Positions 1-11,926 of a stretch of 64,000 nt of DNA are shown piece after piece. The notes beneath the pieces were generated by a model. It made no database searches. It was not told the origin of the DNA and saw only the letters and a list, made by a program, of their open reading frames with translations. The stretch is from Paramarasmius palmivorus (lineage: Eukaryota > Basidiomycota > Agaricomycetes > Agaricales > Marasmiaceae): contig JAYKXP010000178.1 of assembly GCA_037176845.1 (NCBI GenBank), forward strand, positions 1 to 64,000, written 5' to 3'. Each line of letters opens with the position of its first letter. Within the stretch, counting starts at the first letter, position 1. A program made the position numbers and the translations under genes.

Positions 1-1202
1 ATGTGTTCAATGTTCATCTCCTTTGTGCTTGGCATTCACCCAGACTATTCCAGCCAGTTTTTGCAATGGCTATCGAAAACCACAAGACTAACACCTTGCA
101 AGCCCTCGAGTCGTTGAAACTGATCCTTGGTGTCTCCAGAAATCACGCTGACCGTGTCTTCCCCTGGAATGTAGTCTGTTCTCGCACATTGGCCGGTGGA
201 ACAACGCACCGTCGAGCTCTCACAACCACGAGTCTTGAAAGTAGGCTTGGCCCAAGGGTCACGTTCTTCGGATCTGATGCCTAGCTGTCCTCATGTTCCT
301 CGCCCGAGTCATTGATTAGGGCTCGTTACCGTACCTGTACACGACAGTCTGTACGGGATCGTATATACGGGGCCGTACCCGTACCGTAGCCGCCAAAGAT
401 TGACAAAGTACAGTACGGTCTATGGGTCAGTCGTAAACCGTATCAACCGTACCGCCCGACGGTCTTACAGCCGTCAATACGGGTTGGGTGGGCGGACACA
501 CTGCGGCTTCCAAGTTTGGTTCAATACCATGGTATGTTTTCTTTCGTATTCCTCAGTTGAGTCAGCTCTCTGATGTGATGGTCACGATGCAGAGCCCGGG
601 CGTTTCGGGCTTCGGCGATCGGTTATTAAGGAATTGGGATGGACTCGTTATACATGTGTACTTGTTATTGTATCAGCTATGTTTGCGTGCTCCTGCTATT
701 GTAAATTAGTTTATTGTTGGGATTAATGTATGGGGGTGCTGTACTGTCAAGGAACCGTCAGTAAGAGGTCACTATATATTGCCAATAGTTCGCCGAAATC
801 AAGGTAAATGAGAGTATTTCACCTAAATGATTTCGGTGATTTACTTTCATTTACTCTCACATATATAAAAGCAACGTCTGTTTAATCTCATTTATTTCGT
901 GCAAATCCATTTAAATAGATTTTGGCAAAGTATGTATATTTTGTTGCTTTATCTACATTTACTGACAACTAATTTACCTGCCTATTTTCCCGATGCTGAT
1001 GCGACAACGTCCCTTTCCAGGGCCAAGAATTAGACGAGTTTGAGGCATAATGGTAAGGAATAGATGTTGAGGACAGCAGAGCGACGAGCAATGCGCTAAG
1101 CCTTGTGACGTCATGGCCTTATGCAAATCTCAAACTTTTTTTTTTTTTTTCAATCGGTCTTTTTACTTTTACAAAATGCAATAATATCAGTCTAATCACG
1201 AG
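1..1202. other. No recognisable gene; GTAC-rich degenerate repeat
   Basis: No reading frame here resembles a known protein. At about 320-490 the sequence is dominated by degenerate GTACCGTAC/CGTACCGTA-type units in both orientations, ending in TACGGGTTGGGTGGG. This looks like a short self-complementary repeat remnant. An 11-bp inverted repeat (CGCCGAAATCA with TGATTTCGGTG) lies at about 791-837. A T-tract lies at about 1,136-1,150. Confidence 0.5.
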
Positions 1203-1204
1203 TC

Positions 1205-2830
1205 ACTTACTTGCAGAAGAACACTTTATCTTCGGATCCCTTGTCATAGCCAGCAGCAGTGAATGATATACAAGTATCAGTTGCCCGAGCAATTCCATCT
1301 ATCAATGACTGCAGCTTATAACCCATCTGGTCTCGAAGCCTACAAAGGTGGGTTAGGTATCATAGTAGAGAACTGACAAAGACAACTGACCTTGGTACTT
1401 GCTCAGGTTTCATCAGACCCTTCCCACTCACTCGATTATCGTAGTCTTCACGCCTATTTTCATACACCACCTCAGCTGCTTGGTGAACTTTCTCCTTTGT
1501 GGATTCATCCTCTTCTTTGAAGAGCTCTTGAGCTACAGAGACATGGTGCGACAATCGAAGACGTTCTTTGTCATTGTCGCCATAGAGCTCGTTGAGTCTG
1601 GCATCGATCTTCTCCTTGAATTCCGCTTGACCTTCGTAAATCTTGAAGTCAGGAACGTGACATGGCGCCTTCCCAGGATCTTTCGCAAAGTTTTTCATCA
1701 CTCCATCCCAAGGTTTCTCTTTGATCGCCTTTTCCTTTGTAGCTCAGGTAGCAAACCAGCTTCTCAGGCACTATAAATATGTCAGTATAAATAACACTAT
1801 GCCAGAACAATATTCGTACCTCATCAGTTGCACCCCTAGCGATTAGGATGTTATCGGCTTCGGTACAAACTTTACTCTTCTGTTTGTTCCTTGCCGTACT
1901 GGAAATAGAGTTGGCCCGGGTTTGTGCTGTGTTGATAGTGGGACCAGGAACATCAGAAGGGGGTGACGTAGCGTGGGGAGATGGAATGATGCCAGGAGTT
2001 GTATTCAGAACATCCAGTGTTGCATCTTCAGAATTGCCGGATAATCGATCTTGGGAAGTGATGGTGGTACTATCTGAGCACTCTGGAACAGGATTGGTAG
2101 TAGCAGAGTAGCTAGACGCGTCGTTGTCAACAGAAGGTTTGGCAACAGGAATATCAGTGCATTCATTGGGTTCATCTATGATGGGAGCAGTAGGTGCATC
2201 CTTGTCGATAGAAGAATCTACGACGGGAGCAGCAGGTGTCTCCTTGTTGATAGATGGATCTACGACTGGAGCAGTAGGTGCCTCCTTGTTGATAGAAGTC
2301 TCTGCAACGGGAGCAGTGGTGGCCGAGGTGGGTGTGCTTGTGTCAGAAGGGCCTGTAAAAGCCTTTAATAAGCCATAGTGAACAAGGGTAATTTATGCTA
2401 GAATCATACTGGGTGGTTTAGGGTTTGGTACCTCAGTGCGGTCAGCAACAGGCGATGGTCCAGCAATACTTTCGCCATCTAGTACAATGTCAGTCACAGT
2501 AAGTGTCTTGAGTTGGAGATCATACCTGCTGAGTAGATTGATGTATCCCCTTCAACTGGGAAGTCGATTTTCGTGGGCTGGATACTGAGATGTTTCCTCA
2601 ACCTACAAAGTTCTTCTTGCTCCTCGTCATTCAGAGGGGTGTACTGGGTTCTCCAGCTTCCGAAGAATCATGCCCAAAAAGAACCACGGTGGCCACACGA
2701 TGCAATATATTCAGCAACCCATGATTCTAGCTCAACAACGGGTTGACCTTGGAGGATGCCTGGGTTACCGCGTTTTTCTGGTTCCTTGGATTGTTTCACA
2801 GTGTCTTGAACTTTCTTTTGACGACCCATG
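1205..2830 (-). pseudogene. Decayed member of the Agaricomycete 'GGPEPAD' orphan family
   Basis: On the minus strand the frame starts at an ATG at 2830 (MGRQKK). It continues through several short exons with GT-AG junctions and reaches a segment reading LQSLIDGIARATDTCISF near 1,300-1,240. That segment aligns by eye with VQPILDGITEATGMHCTLT of the intact gene at 19,663-22,431. The preceding exon (ENRREDYDNRVSG) matches that gene's QEDWDRRVAAYK block, so the two genes are relatives. A 14-residue repeat of the type APVVDxSIxKExPT occurs four times at about 2,180-2,320. Two in-frame TGA codons break the frame, at 2668-2670 (FWA*FFGSW) and at 1744-1746. No C-terminal half follows, so it is truncated as well. 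Function unknown. Family membership is inferred from the shared block order. Alternative splicing around the second stop is possible but does not remove the first. Confidence 0.6.
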
Positions 2831-3262
2831 GAGGGAGATAGTGGCAGAGTGCAAGTAAGATTGTGCCAGTGCAAAAGTGGGAGTATTGGTTGAAGGCAAA
2901 GGGTAGGCGAAAGGACAAAACAAATGGACAACGGCATGCTGGGAAAGGCCTTTCGCTGGATGCTCCGAAATTCAGATTGCAGATGGGGATGAATTCCGAA
3001 AGTTTTGTTATGCCTAGTGAAGCGAGAAAAGGTCAGTGTCAGTAAACAAGTCGGTTCACAGTCAAACGCACAGGAAAGCTGAGAATATCCCCAAACACAC
3101 AACATCACGAGCATCATGGAGAACACTCTCCCGCAGATCCATCGTTTGAACCGTCCACCAAGGCTCACTAGCACACCCTGGCTAGGGTGCAGCAAAGGAG
3201 ACAACCTGGCTGGAGTGACGATGATGGTCGAAGACAAGCGCGTAAATATTATGTCAGCACAG
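2831..3262. other. Intergenic, nothing recognised
   Basis: Only shadow frames are present. No promoter element or RNA gene was recognised. The right edge is where homology to repeat family R1 begins. Confidence 0.4.
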
Positions 3263-4664
3263 CTGATTCTGTAAAATTATTGCAAAAGTACCTGATAGTT
3301 ATCAGATTGGCTTTTGCAAAGCTACAGGATAACTACTTTTGCAAAAGTAGAGGACAAGTAGTCAAGGCAGATAAAAGGTAGCTCCGCTTTGGGTGCTTCT
3401 AAATTGGGAAGCATTATTCCCACACCTTCTGGAAGGGAAACAGGCCGCTTTTTTGAGATCTGGAGATATTCCCACACCGCTTTTGGCATCCCAAAATGGA
3501 AGGTGCTCTTTCCATGATGTAGCAGTGCGCTTTTTGGGCGCTTTTTTGCGGAAAAATTATTCCCACACCTCCTGACATCATCTGGGTGCCTCTCTACTCC
3601 GCTTTTGGGTTCCCAAAATGGAAGGTGGCCTTACCTCATCATTTTCCACCTGGAATCAATGCATTGGGGGGCTATTGGGGCATGCTGGGGGGCTATAAAA
3701 ATCGCATTTTTGAGGGAATATGTTCCAATATGTTCCAAAAGCATGCTCCTGCAATTGGGGGGCAGGGGAATGCAAAAAAAGCGGTCCAAATATGGTAATT
3801 CAGGAAAATGGCCTATTGGATCTTGGGATACAGGCCAGATATTGACATGGGGTAAGTTATTTTGAGATTCCCCAAGGCCCCAGATCAATCCCTGCAATAC
3901 TACATCCATAGTACATGTTTTCTGTAATTGTGCAGGAATTGATGCATCTGGCATATGGATTCCTGTCATGGGATTCATGGAGGCAATTGATATTCCTGTT
4001 CTATGCATAGTGAAAGGTCTCTCATTCATTTTTGGTGATTTTAGGAGCAATCCCCATGCTCCAGTACAAAAAAAACCCCTAAAAATGCGATTTTTTATGT
4101 ATTTTTTATGTAGCAACATACAGATGTATTCAAAAAATGACCTTTCATGGTAGGAAAGTGTATTTTGGGTGCCTGAACTCGATTCTGAACTCCCCCTGGT
4201 GCTGGGATGCTTCCCTGAGGTGTTATTCATCTACTACTGCCTGTGTTACATAACTGTACAATACATTGGATTGAACAAGGTGTTGCACATACAGGAGTGC
4301 TTGGGCAAGTATATGTTCATCATATATACACCATAAAGTGGGTTATGAACAAGAATTAGCCCATCCCAATCATTCCCTGTGGTATAGTATTATCAATGTC
4401 CAAAAAAAGCGAATTTAGGGGTAATAAATCTGGAAAAATAGGCAGCTCTCCAGGATTGTAAACGAAGCAAGGGGACATATATATCATCTCTGATTCACAA
4501 TATCTAAGCCCCAGCTGCACTACATCTCATCCTGTAATTTTATTCCCCTAATTTCAGAGATTTCCAGTATTTTTCATATTTTAGCACCATTATACCACTA
4601 ATCTATGTACTATTGGGTGTCCCCAGGCTTGTATTTAATGTATATATGTCCTCCAACTTACCCC
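3263..4664. repeat. Repeat family R1, copy 1 (second half inverted)
   Basis: The first part (about 3,263-3,862) runs colinear with the copy at 50,931-51,500. It has a TTTTGCAAAA-type palindrome at the start, several blocks ending in GCTTTTTTG, and a block ending GATATTGACATGGGGTAAGTT. The second part (about 3,863-4,664) is the reverse complement of the sequence that follows in the other copy (51,500-52,345). It therefore ends with AACTTACCCCA at 4,664. R1 carries no protein that I recognise and behaves like a non-autonomous element. The copy has either been rearranged by inversion or represents a different isoform. It directly abuts the Gypsy gag relic. Confidence 0.75.
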
Positions 4665-5925
4665 ATGCTGTGTCTCAGCAATTGAGTTTGTCATAGAACA
4701 AACGAGATCCTTTAAATCTTGAATCTCCATCTCATGCTTATCCACAGATACAGACATCTTGTGAGAAATTTCATCGACTTCAGGTTCCTGTTCTATAGTA
4801 ACAGTCTTGACATGCTTGGACGACACGCACGGTTCTAAATCGTCGTGTCTATCCCTCGTACATCTAGAGGCATGGATCCTCGTATATATATCTCCTAGTC
4901 TGCTCATAGCAATATTTAAAGCAACTTCCATTACTTCATCTAGGGTATATGGATCCTCTAGTCGCCTATCCTGATCGTCTTTCTTCTTTTCTTTGCCTTT
5001 CCCTAGGGAAAGCTTATCGCTCTGTATGCGTTGTAGCATATTAACGATCTCTCAGATAAAGTCCTCTTCAAACGCCTCGAGGTATCTGGCTACTAGGAAT
5101 GTATTTGAGACTAACGTGGGTGCTGCTGTGAGCTTACTCGCTTCATAGCGAAACACATGGTTATATGTCCTGAGCACGTCCTCACTGACTTGCAGCCCTA
5201 TGCTCTGGTGTCTCTTTACTAGACGGTCCAACATTGTCGTCGATCCTCGTCCTTCCTTAAAGCCAATTTCCTCTTTAACATCTTCAATAAACTTTTCATA
5301 TGAGTCTCCGCGCGAGCTATCCCAGCCCACACAGGTCTTCCTCAAGTCATATTCCATCTGTCTGATAGCTATATATATCTTTGCTTCATCTAGGGTAACA
5401 CCACCTTTGAGGAACATCAGATCTAGGTCTTCTTCCCACTGTTCAAACTTTTCCGCGCGGCTTCCTTCGAGCAAGCTCGCAGATCGCTTTACTTTACTCA
5501 GCTTGTCAGGTTTAATCTGATTTATGCCGTCCTCGGAGAGGTCTTGCCATGATTCTTGCAAAGTAGGTGCATCAGCCATCTTTGTACGAGGAATAGCAGG
5601 TTTTTCTCTATAGAGTCTTGTTCTAATGGATTTGTGCGAAAAAGGATTCCGAGGAGTCTTCTTTCTCTGTAACTCGTGAGCGAGTTTTGTGAGAGCTACT
5701 CTCAAGTTTGTGGTAAATTCTAAGTGTTCTTCTTGCTGCTTGCAGAGCTCCTCGTAGGCTGCTACCGACGCGTGTAGTCTAGTGACTTCAAGAAGGTCGT
5801 CTAGTGGTAACGGAGTATGGAACTCATCGTCACTATCCAGATTTCTAGGGGGTGTAGGTACTGTTCCTACTGTTCTAGCTTTGCGGGGTCTAGGTGGAAA
5901 ATCTACAGCCTTGTGTTTCTCAGTG
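4665..5925 (-). pseudogene. Ty3/Gypsy gag relic
   Basis: Read on the minus strand, the frame from about 5,920 to 4,665 is continuous except for one TGA at 5052-5054 (EEDFI*EIVNML). That stop fits a CGA-to-TGA change. The protein has a charged N-terminus rich in TP and DSDDEFHTPLP. It is followed by a helical gag-like core with FEQWEEDLDLMFLKGG and ARYLEAFEEDFI, as in gag of Agaricomycete Gypsy elements, and by an acidic tail. No zinc knuckle, protease or reverse transcriptase follows and no LTR was found at either edge, so this is an isolated fragment. It starts exactly where R1 copy 1 stops. Gag assignment rests on resemblance to remembered family sequences and on the pol relic of the same general type at 62.2-64.0 kb. 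Confidence 0.6.
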
Positions 5926-6363
5926 ATGTATCAACAATGGTAGGAACCATTGAGACCTGATGCATCACAGATGGTAATTACCGTAAGGCTAATTTGTATG
6001 GTCTGAGGGCCAACAGTTACCAATGCACCTACCATACCACTCGGTGTGTCTTGGAACCTCCGGATTACATCAGCGCCCGAGGGCAGAAGACCGGAGGACC
6101 TGTCAGAGAACAGTTATGCAATCAAAAATTGGAAACTGAACCTGACAGGGTTGAACAATAGACCTCGTGAATATGACTAGATACATCACATGCAACACGC
6201 TACCACTCGACCATAACTCTGATACTGATATACATAAGTCTCCTCGACACATGAGCCCTACATTCAGCCTATTTCTATGGTTGTCACAGGAAATGTCACG
6301 GGTATATATTCACGTTACACGAATAACAATCAGAGGCGCCTACACAAAAGCGCCCAGCCTCAA
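5926..6363. other. Flank downstream of the KDZ transposase gene
   Basis: No coding sequence is supported. The stretch holds a short palindromic word GGTAATTACC near 5,975, which recurs near 17,200. It is a candidate for the left terminal region of the KDZ element, but no convincing inverted partner was found on the far side of the TET/JBP gene. Confidence 0.35.
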
Positions 6364-9300
6364 TCATACAATTTCGTCCTCGTCCTCGTCCTCATCTTCA
6401 TCATCCTTCCCATCCATATCCTGCAGACCTGGTTCACCATCTTCCACCTCCAAACCTTCCTTCTCTGCCTCTTCGTCCTTCTCCTCTGTTCCCAGAGTCT
6501 CTTCCTCCAAAGGCTTTTTCCACTCCTTCTCAAAGGAGTCCCGGAGTCTTAGCTGCAGGGCCTGTTGCATTGCTGCATAGGCATCCATCCCCTCTACCAG
6601 AGACCCCTTAGGAAGCTCCTTACCCACAGCACTCCACCTCATCTTCCAGCTCTGCCACTCATTGGCCCTATAAGACAGAAATGCAAGCGTTCTGCGCATC
6701 TCTTCCTTCACCAGCTGAACCTCTTCCTGTGCACGCTTCACTCGGGCCCTGCTTCTACACCACTCCGATCGCAGCAGGTGGTTATCCGTTCCCTCTGCAC
6801 CATCTTCAACGTTGATCTTGCCACCAGACGTCCAAATCCAAGAATGTTCTTTCCTGGTTTCGCCTGTTCCGTGCACCGTCCTGTGTGCCCATTCCATGCG
6901 ATCCGGTGCTATGAGCTGAATGCCAGTAGCGTGGGATACCTGCGCTGATTCTGTCTCCTCGTTCTCGCTAGTACCTTGCCTGCCTATACCTGTCTTTACC
7001 AGTGCTGGGTCTCTGTAGCTCCTAACGTCGGCATCCTCCAGCACTCTGAGCTTCTTCTCCCACTCTCCAGGGCCCATTAAGCGTAGGTAGGCATTGCGAG
7101 ATTGACGATAACGAGAAGCAAACCGCCTGGCTTTCTTGTATACTCGATTGATAACGGCCCTGGAACGCCCCGATTCTCGCTGCCCTCGTACGTTCTTGTT
7201 CTTGAATTGCATTAGCCTGGCTTTGATTCGAAGAGTGTGACGGATAGCGTTGAGAGAGTCATAGCAACGGGCCTCTTGAAGCTTTTGCTCCACCTCTTCC
7301 AAACCCTTGACCAATACTACCACCCGCTTCTCTTTAGGGATATCAGAGGGAAGCCATAGCTTGATCGATTCTGGCTGCATGGCCTCCTCCTCGTCTTCAG
7401 CTACCTGGCTACCATCCAGCAAGAACTGGACCAGACCTGGCATATAGATGGCCTGTAGAACCTGAATATCCCGTAAACGTCGCCTCAATGCGTTCCTCTG
7501 ATCCAGTACCTTCGTAGATTGTACTGAGGTGGGGTCCTTCCTGTGTTCTTGTACCATTTCCGAGATCTTTCTCCTGTACTGGGTTAGACATGGCCTCCAG
7601 GAAGGACCAGACACTTACTGGGCATCCTGCGCTTCTAGCACCAACATTATATACCCTGGTGCGGCGACCTGATGATAGGACACGCCTCCACCTCGTAGGT
7701 TCTCTTCTTCGGTCTCCGCTAGTTCCTTCAAGGCCTTCGATATGCTTATCCCTGGGTAGAACCTCAGTATCATTACACGAATAAATCACTCAGCAGCACT
7801 TACGTTCTTCAGGCACGGCATATGGGTTGGGCGTATTTCCTTTAGGATACGGCGCCTTCTCCCATTTCGTACACATCGCCTCCCATTCCTTGACCAGATC
7901 GGGCGGCAGATTCTCCGTAAGCCCTTCTTGAGCCGCAGCTTGTTCGTTGCGATCCTTCACCGCATTTTTAAATCCAGTACGCAGAGTCTCACCTGGATAA
8001 ATGTTAGAGTAAGCCTTGAAAAACTATATAGAAGAGATTACGCACCCATTCCAATGTATTTATCCCAGTTCCACCAGGCAAAGTTTCCCTCAAGACTGTC
8101 CTGTCGCGCTCCAGGACCCATAGTCCGCGTGGAATTTCCCAGGATGTTATGAGGCCCCCAAACTCTTTCGCAAGATTCACCGTCAATCTGTGCCGCTCCG
8201 GGTATGAGGTTGAGGTTGTACTGTTCGTGGTCCTTCTCTTTGTGACCAGGAAGGTGCAGTTTTCCGATGGCAGGGGTTATGGTAGCCTCCGGTGGAAGTC
8301 TGAGATTGGAAGGCCAACTTCGCGCTCGAATAAATAGGTTCTTCGTCCATTGGCAGGCTATGTCGTATACCAGAAGGAACGCCAGTAAAAGCAACCAGCC
8401 TGGCCATGTTGCAAGCGCAGATGCGACGATGTAATCCATATTTGAATACCTGGCCACGATTCTCAGTACAGCACCAGTACCGCATGGTCAGAAACTCACC
8501 GTTCTCCTTTCTTCAGGTTTCCGACCTTGATGAACATGTCACTACGCCCACAGACCACGCCTCCCACTCCAGTATACCTCAAGCCTTTGGAGAACTTGGT
8601 GTTCTGTTTTGAGATGGCTGCGAAGGACACACAACTACTCATCTGTCGAAAGTACTGTGTGAGAAATGATCCTGCCAGGTTCAAATAATCTTACCTGATC
8701 TGCTTCTCCTTTGTCGTCTGTCCAGTTTTCGTACTCCTCCCTCTTCACAAAGTAGCCCAAGCCTCCGGTCAATGATGGGTCGTTTTTGTGGGATGATACC
8801 AGCTGCTCCTTCAAACGGAAGTTGGCGTCTATGCAGAAGGCTGCACGATAAAGATACCTGTCAGGTTGTGAGCAGAAACCTTGACAAGTTCTACGCCAGG
8901 CACTTACCCTTTCCCTTCATCGGCGGCTTCAGTTTCCCATCCAAAGGGTAGATTAATACCCGGATGTGGGCAACTGGGACAAGGAACGGCTAACGCTCCA
9001 TCTCTTAAACCATCCAAGCCTTCCGGAGCATGTCCACCACCACCTCTCAACACCATCTTGAGATGCCTCCATTGTCGAATCATCGCCAGCAAAGGGAGAT
9101 ATCTAGAATTCCTAACCTTTTCCTTGAGGCCCTTGTTGTCCGATAAGCGCTCCATACCACGATAGAAGTCATAGGTAGAGGCTTTGCTGGTGTACCCCAG
9201 TACCTCGAGCATGTCCAAATACTGGAAGGTTGCGATGGTGAGAATACGTCCATCCTTCACGGTCGCCGGATACAGCTGACGGCGTAGCAGTTGAATATGT

Positions 9301-10194
9301 TGAGGGACGAGCCCATTGAGAGCTTTCTTCGCGCACCCACAGAAACGTAGGTCTACCTCGTGAATGCCGTTCGTGTGAAGGATACGGGTGCGGGAGTGAC
9401 ACTGTGCGGGATTGTCACAGTCTCCGCCGTTGTGATTTAGTTGGATAAAGAGGCCGAGCTCTCGAAGTTGAATTCGCTCGAAGTAAACACCGGTCCATCT
9501 CTATACCAGGAGTCTCAGAATAAATAAAACGGTCCAGTCACGATGTTATGCACGCACCTCTATCCAGTGAAAGGGGTTGTTTCGATGCCTTTTGACGCAG
9601 CATGTCTTGCAAACCATATCACCCCCAAAACAGTCCCGACATCGATACTCTGCTTGCCCGTGACCCTTCTCTGAAACCACCCGTAACCCTCTAGCCATGC
9701 AGTCCATGCAAACTGCCTGGAGACGAAAGTCTCCTCTTCCTTTCTGTCGCAGGAGTTCCTTCAGAAACGTTTCTCGATGTTTCTCCTGCCATTCTTTGGT
9801 CGTGCGCTACAAAATACCTGAGTATCATGGTCCCTATCTCCTGACAAAAGGTACTCACACGTCGTTTTTTCTTCTTCTTGACGCCTTGGCTGCCTCCTGC
9901 CATCTCTGGCATTGAAGCTCCATGATCCATCACCTTGTCGTCAAAGATATGTCCATCTACCATTGCATTGTACCAGCTAGCGTCATTGTCCACCCCAAAG
10001 GTCTTGGAATCTTCTGGCTCCCATTGCTTTTGCTCGTTCCACTGAGTCCGACCTTTCCCCGGCGAGCGATTGAGCGTAATAGGCTGATTCCTTGATCCCG
10101 TAGTTTCCGTCCTTGCATGGAGAATCTCATGGTCGTAGGCGTCGGGGATGCGGTAATGAGTAGCGCTCTTCTGCCGCTTGACTTTCCTGCTCAT
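6364..10194 (-). CDS. KDZ transposase with CxC2 zinc cluster
   Basis: This is the DDE-type transposase of a Kyakuja-Dileera-Zisupton DNA transposon. Nine exons on the minus strand join in frame to 1,137 aa: 10194-9859, 9806-9558, 9500-8908, 8857-8696, 8637-8500, 8449-8046, 7992-7804, 7751-7619, 7573-6364. Residues about 145-195 form the CxC2 cysteine cluster (CMDC, CRDC, CKTC, then HRNNPFHWIE). The KDZ core follows: CIDANFRLKEQ with Asp 403, GVGGVVCGRSDMF, NLKKGERYSNMDY, VYDIACQW with Asp 522, GKLHLPGHKEKDHEQYNLN, DGESCERVWGPHN (residues about 582-594, catalytic Glu candidate) and TRTMGPGARQD. The usual His after CARH is Ser-Asp here. A YHQVAAPGYIML...EAQDAQ block and a coiled basic region follow. 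The C-terminus is an Asp/Glu tail from a GA-rich microsatellite. Exon 5 could use another acceptor, but only this one keeps frame. Family assignment is firm; activity is not shown. Confidence 0.88.
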
Positions 10195-10390
10195 GGAAGC
10201 GCAGTGTCACGAGTCACCACTTGTCACATCACAAGACCTCAGACTCTAGCGCTGGCTTCGTGATGCCTTGCGACTCTTATCCACTCACGTTCGCTAGTTC
10301 TACAGGTGAGATTCTTGAACCTTGAGCCTTATCACACTAAATTTAAGCCTCAAATATCCAGAAGCCTCACCTCAGTCTATTGAGATAGCC
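10195..10390. promoter_or_regulatory. Divergent intergenic region between KDZ transposase and the 182-aa gene
   Basis: Only 196 bp separate the transposase start codon (minus strand) from the start codon of the plus-strand 182-aa gene. Both genes must be driven from this interval, so a bidirectional promoter is likely. No clear TATA box or operator was identified. The inference rests on spacing only. Confidence 0.4.
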
Positions 10391-11051
10391 ATGGCCCAGC
10401 TCGAACGACAACCAGAGCAACAAAAGGAAGACCATATCGCCGGTGATGTTGAAGATCAAGTTATGAATACCAGGACATCATGGTATAAGGATGAAGATGA
10501 GAAATTCGGTGCGAGTGCTCATTTAAACTGCAAAAAGATCCGTCCCTCACGCGTTGTCATGTGCGTTAGCAGATGACGATTACCAGGACTTATCAGAATT
10601 TCAGCTCCTTCTCCTGTGGACAGAAGATGAGACTTTTGTCTTGGACGAGCTCAAGGATCTCACTATTCCCTATCTCATGGGCGCACAATGGACGGAACTA
10701 CTGCCTACCCATCCCTATCTTCGATGCGTTGAAGACTTTTATCACCGGTACATAACCCCTTTGGCTCAGTATCTTGTGAAGGAAGTTCGTAGCTGGAAAG
10801 AGGAACAGTATGACAATTTCGTACGGCTGGAGCGATGTTCCCCCTTCCCGGAGCTGGAAGATATTCTTAACGCTGGCGCCCTTCACTACTGTAACGTGCA
10901 TTGCTTGCCATTTGTAGGAGAGGAGCCAGCGCACAAGATCTTGGTCAAATATCTCAATTCACGAAGGTAAGCAGAGCACGCAATACAAAGTACTGTTACT
11001 AACCGGTTCATCAGACCACCAGTGTCACTGAACCGAAGGCATAGCCTGTAG
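10391..11051 (+). CDS. Uncharacterised 182-aa protein inside the KDZ cluster
   Basis: Three exons (10391-10508, 10573-10966, 11015-11051) total 549 nt, an exact frame of 182 codons plus stop. All junctions are GT-AG. The N-terminus is hydrophilic (MAQLERQPEQQKEDH). The body is acidic and aromatic (DLSEFQLLLLWTEDETFVLDELKDLTIPYL), suggesting an alpha-helical fold. It contains a Cys/His cluster near YCNVHCLPF that is too sparse to call a zinc finger. There is no signal peptide or membrane segment. I do not recognise the family. It is transcribed divergently from the transposase and flanked by the dioxygenase module, so an accessory role in the transposon is possible. The start is the first in-frame ATG and gives the only frame that joins cleanly. 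Confidence 0.65.
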
Positions 11052-11176
11052 CGCTGCTACCTTCTGTCCCGGAAAGCCATCTACCCTCACATTACCATAC
11101 CATGTATCGCATACCCATCTATTTGTACCCATTTCTTGTCAACTACAATATCCTCTATACATTCAAGGGAGCGTAT

Positions 11177-11746
11177 TCAAACCCACTCAGTATGATCACG
11201 GTTACGTTTGCCGGACAAAAAACCGTACGCGGCAATCGTTAAAAGGCTCCTCTCCCCTTCATCAAAAGGTATATCATCTCCATTATGGTCAATCCTTCGT
11301 TCTGGGACCTTGAAAGGCGGTACAAACACGGGAATTTTCCCAGTACTCTTCCCTCTCAAAGAGGCTTTGTGCACAGCAGACTTGACGCTGTGAGCGGCCT
11401 TCTTCAAACTTGGCGACCTCATACGAGCACGACCCTTAGTTGCGAGATGAGGTGCTGAGAATAAATATACTGAGTACAGGAAAATGGAAGGATGTAGACG
11501 GACTTACCAGTCAAAGGGGGCGTCGGTAGGCCATGGATATTCTCCGCCTGTGATGGAGCGACCGTCTTGGCTGGCGTTTGGAGAGCAACCTGTAATTTTC
11601 ATGAAGATTCACGGACATCGCAAGAAACTATCACATACCGCATTGCCCTGGTCAAGCCGACGTTTCTCTTTCATAGGTGCCTCACACAGAGGCAGACAGA
11701 CACCGGGAGTGGAAGGAGTTGGGGGATTATTCACCGGACGATCCAT
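11177..11746 (-). CDS. Uncharacterised basic 155-aa protein
   Basis: Three exons (11746-11639, 11589-11508, 11454-11177) join to 468 nt, 155 codons plus stop. The N-terminus is proline-rich (MDRPVNNPPTPSTPGV). The middle is strongly basic (GRARMRSPSLKKAAHSVKSA), consistent with nucleic-acid binding or nuclear location. The C-terminus is a more ordered segment (DEGERSLLTIAAYGFLSG). No known domain is visible. It lies 180 bp downstream of the TET/JBP stop codon on the same strand and converges on the 182-aa gene with a 125-bp gap. The splice sites are good and the frame is clean, but expression is not shown. A partner or regulator of the element's proteins is a guess from location only. Confidence 0.55.
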
Positions 11747-11926
11747 GATGGTAGTTGCCAGTTGGGAGGCAATTGGTAGTTACCTTGTCCTGATGATCTT
11801 GATTGGTGATAACCGTGATAACGCCGACGTCACTTCCGATAGCGGAGAAAGACCTATGTGCTTTTCTTCCCTTTTCCTCAGGAAGCTTATGAATATAATA
11901 ACCAGGAAAAAAAGGAATAGATTTGG

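Noticed and set aside
3..284. 93-codon plus-strand frame at the window start
   Set aside because: No family features, no splice support and no continuation; looks like chance.
1399..1776. 125-codon plus-strand frame
   Set aside because: Antisense shadow of the decayed orphan-family gene, which has recognisable blocks on the minus strand.
2668..3237. 189-codon minus-strand frame as a separate gene
   Set aside because: Only its last third, from the ATG at 2830, shows family features; the rest is upstream sequence.
3631..4230. 199-codon minus-strand frame
   Set aside because: Lies across the inversion junction of an R1 repeat copy and is not conserved in other copies.
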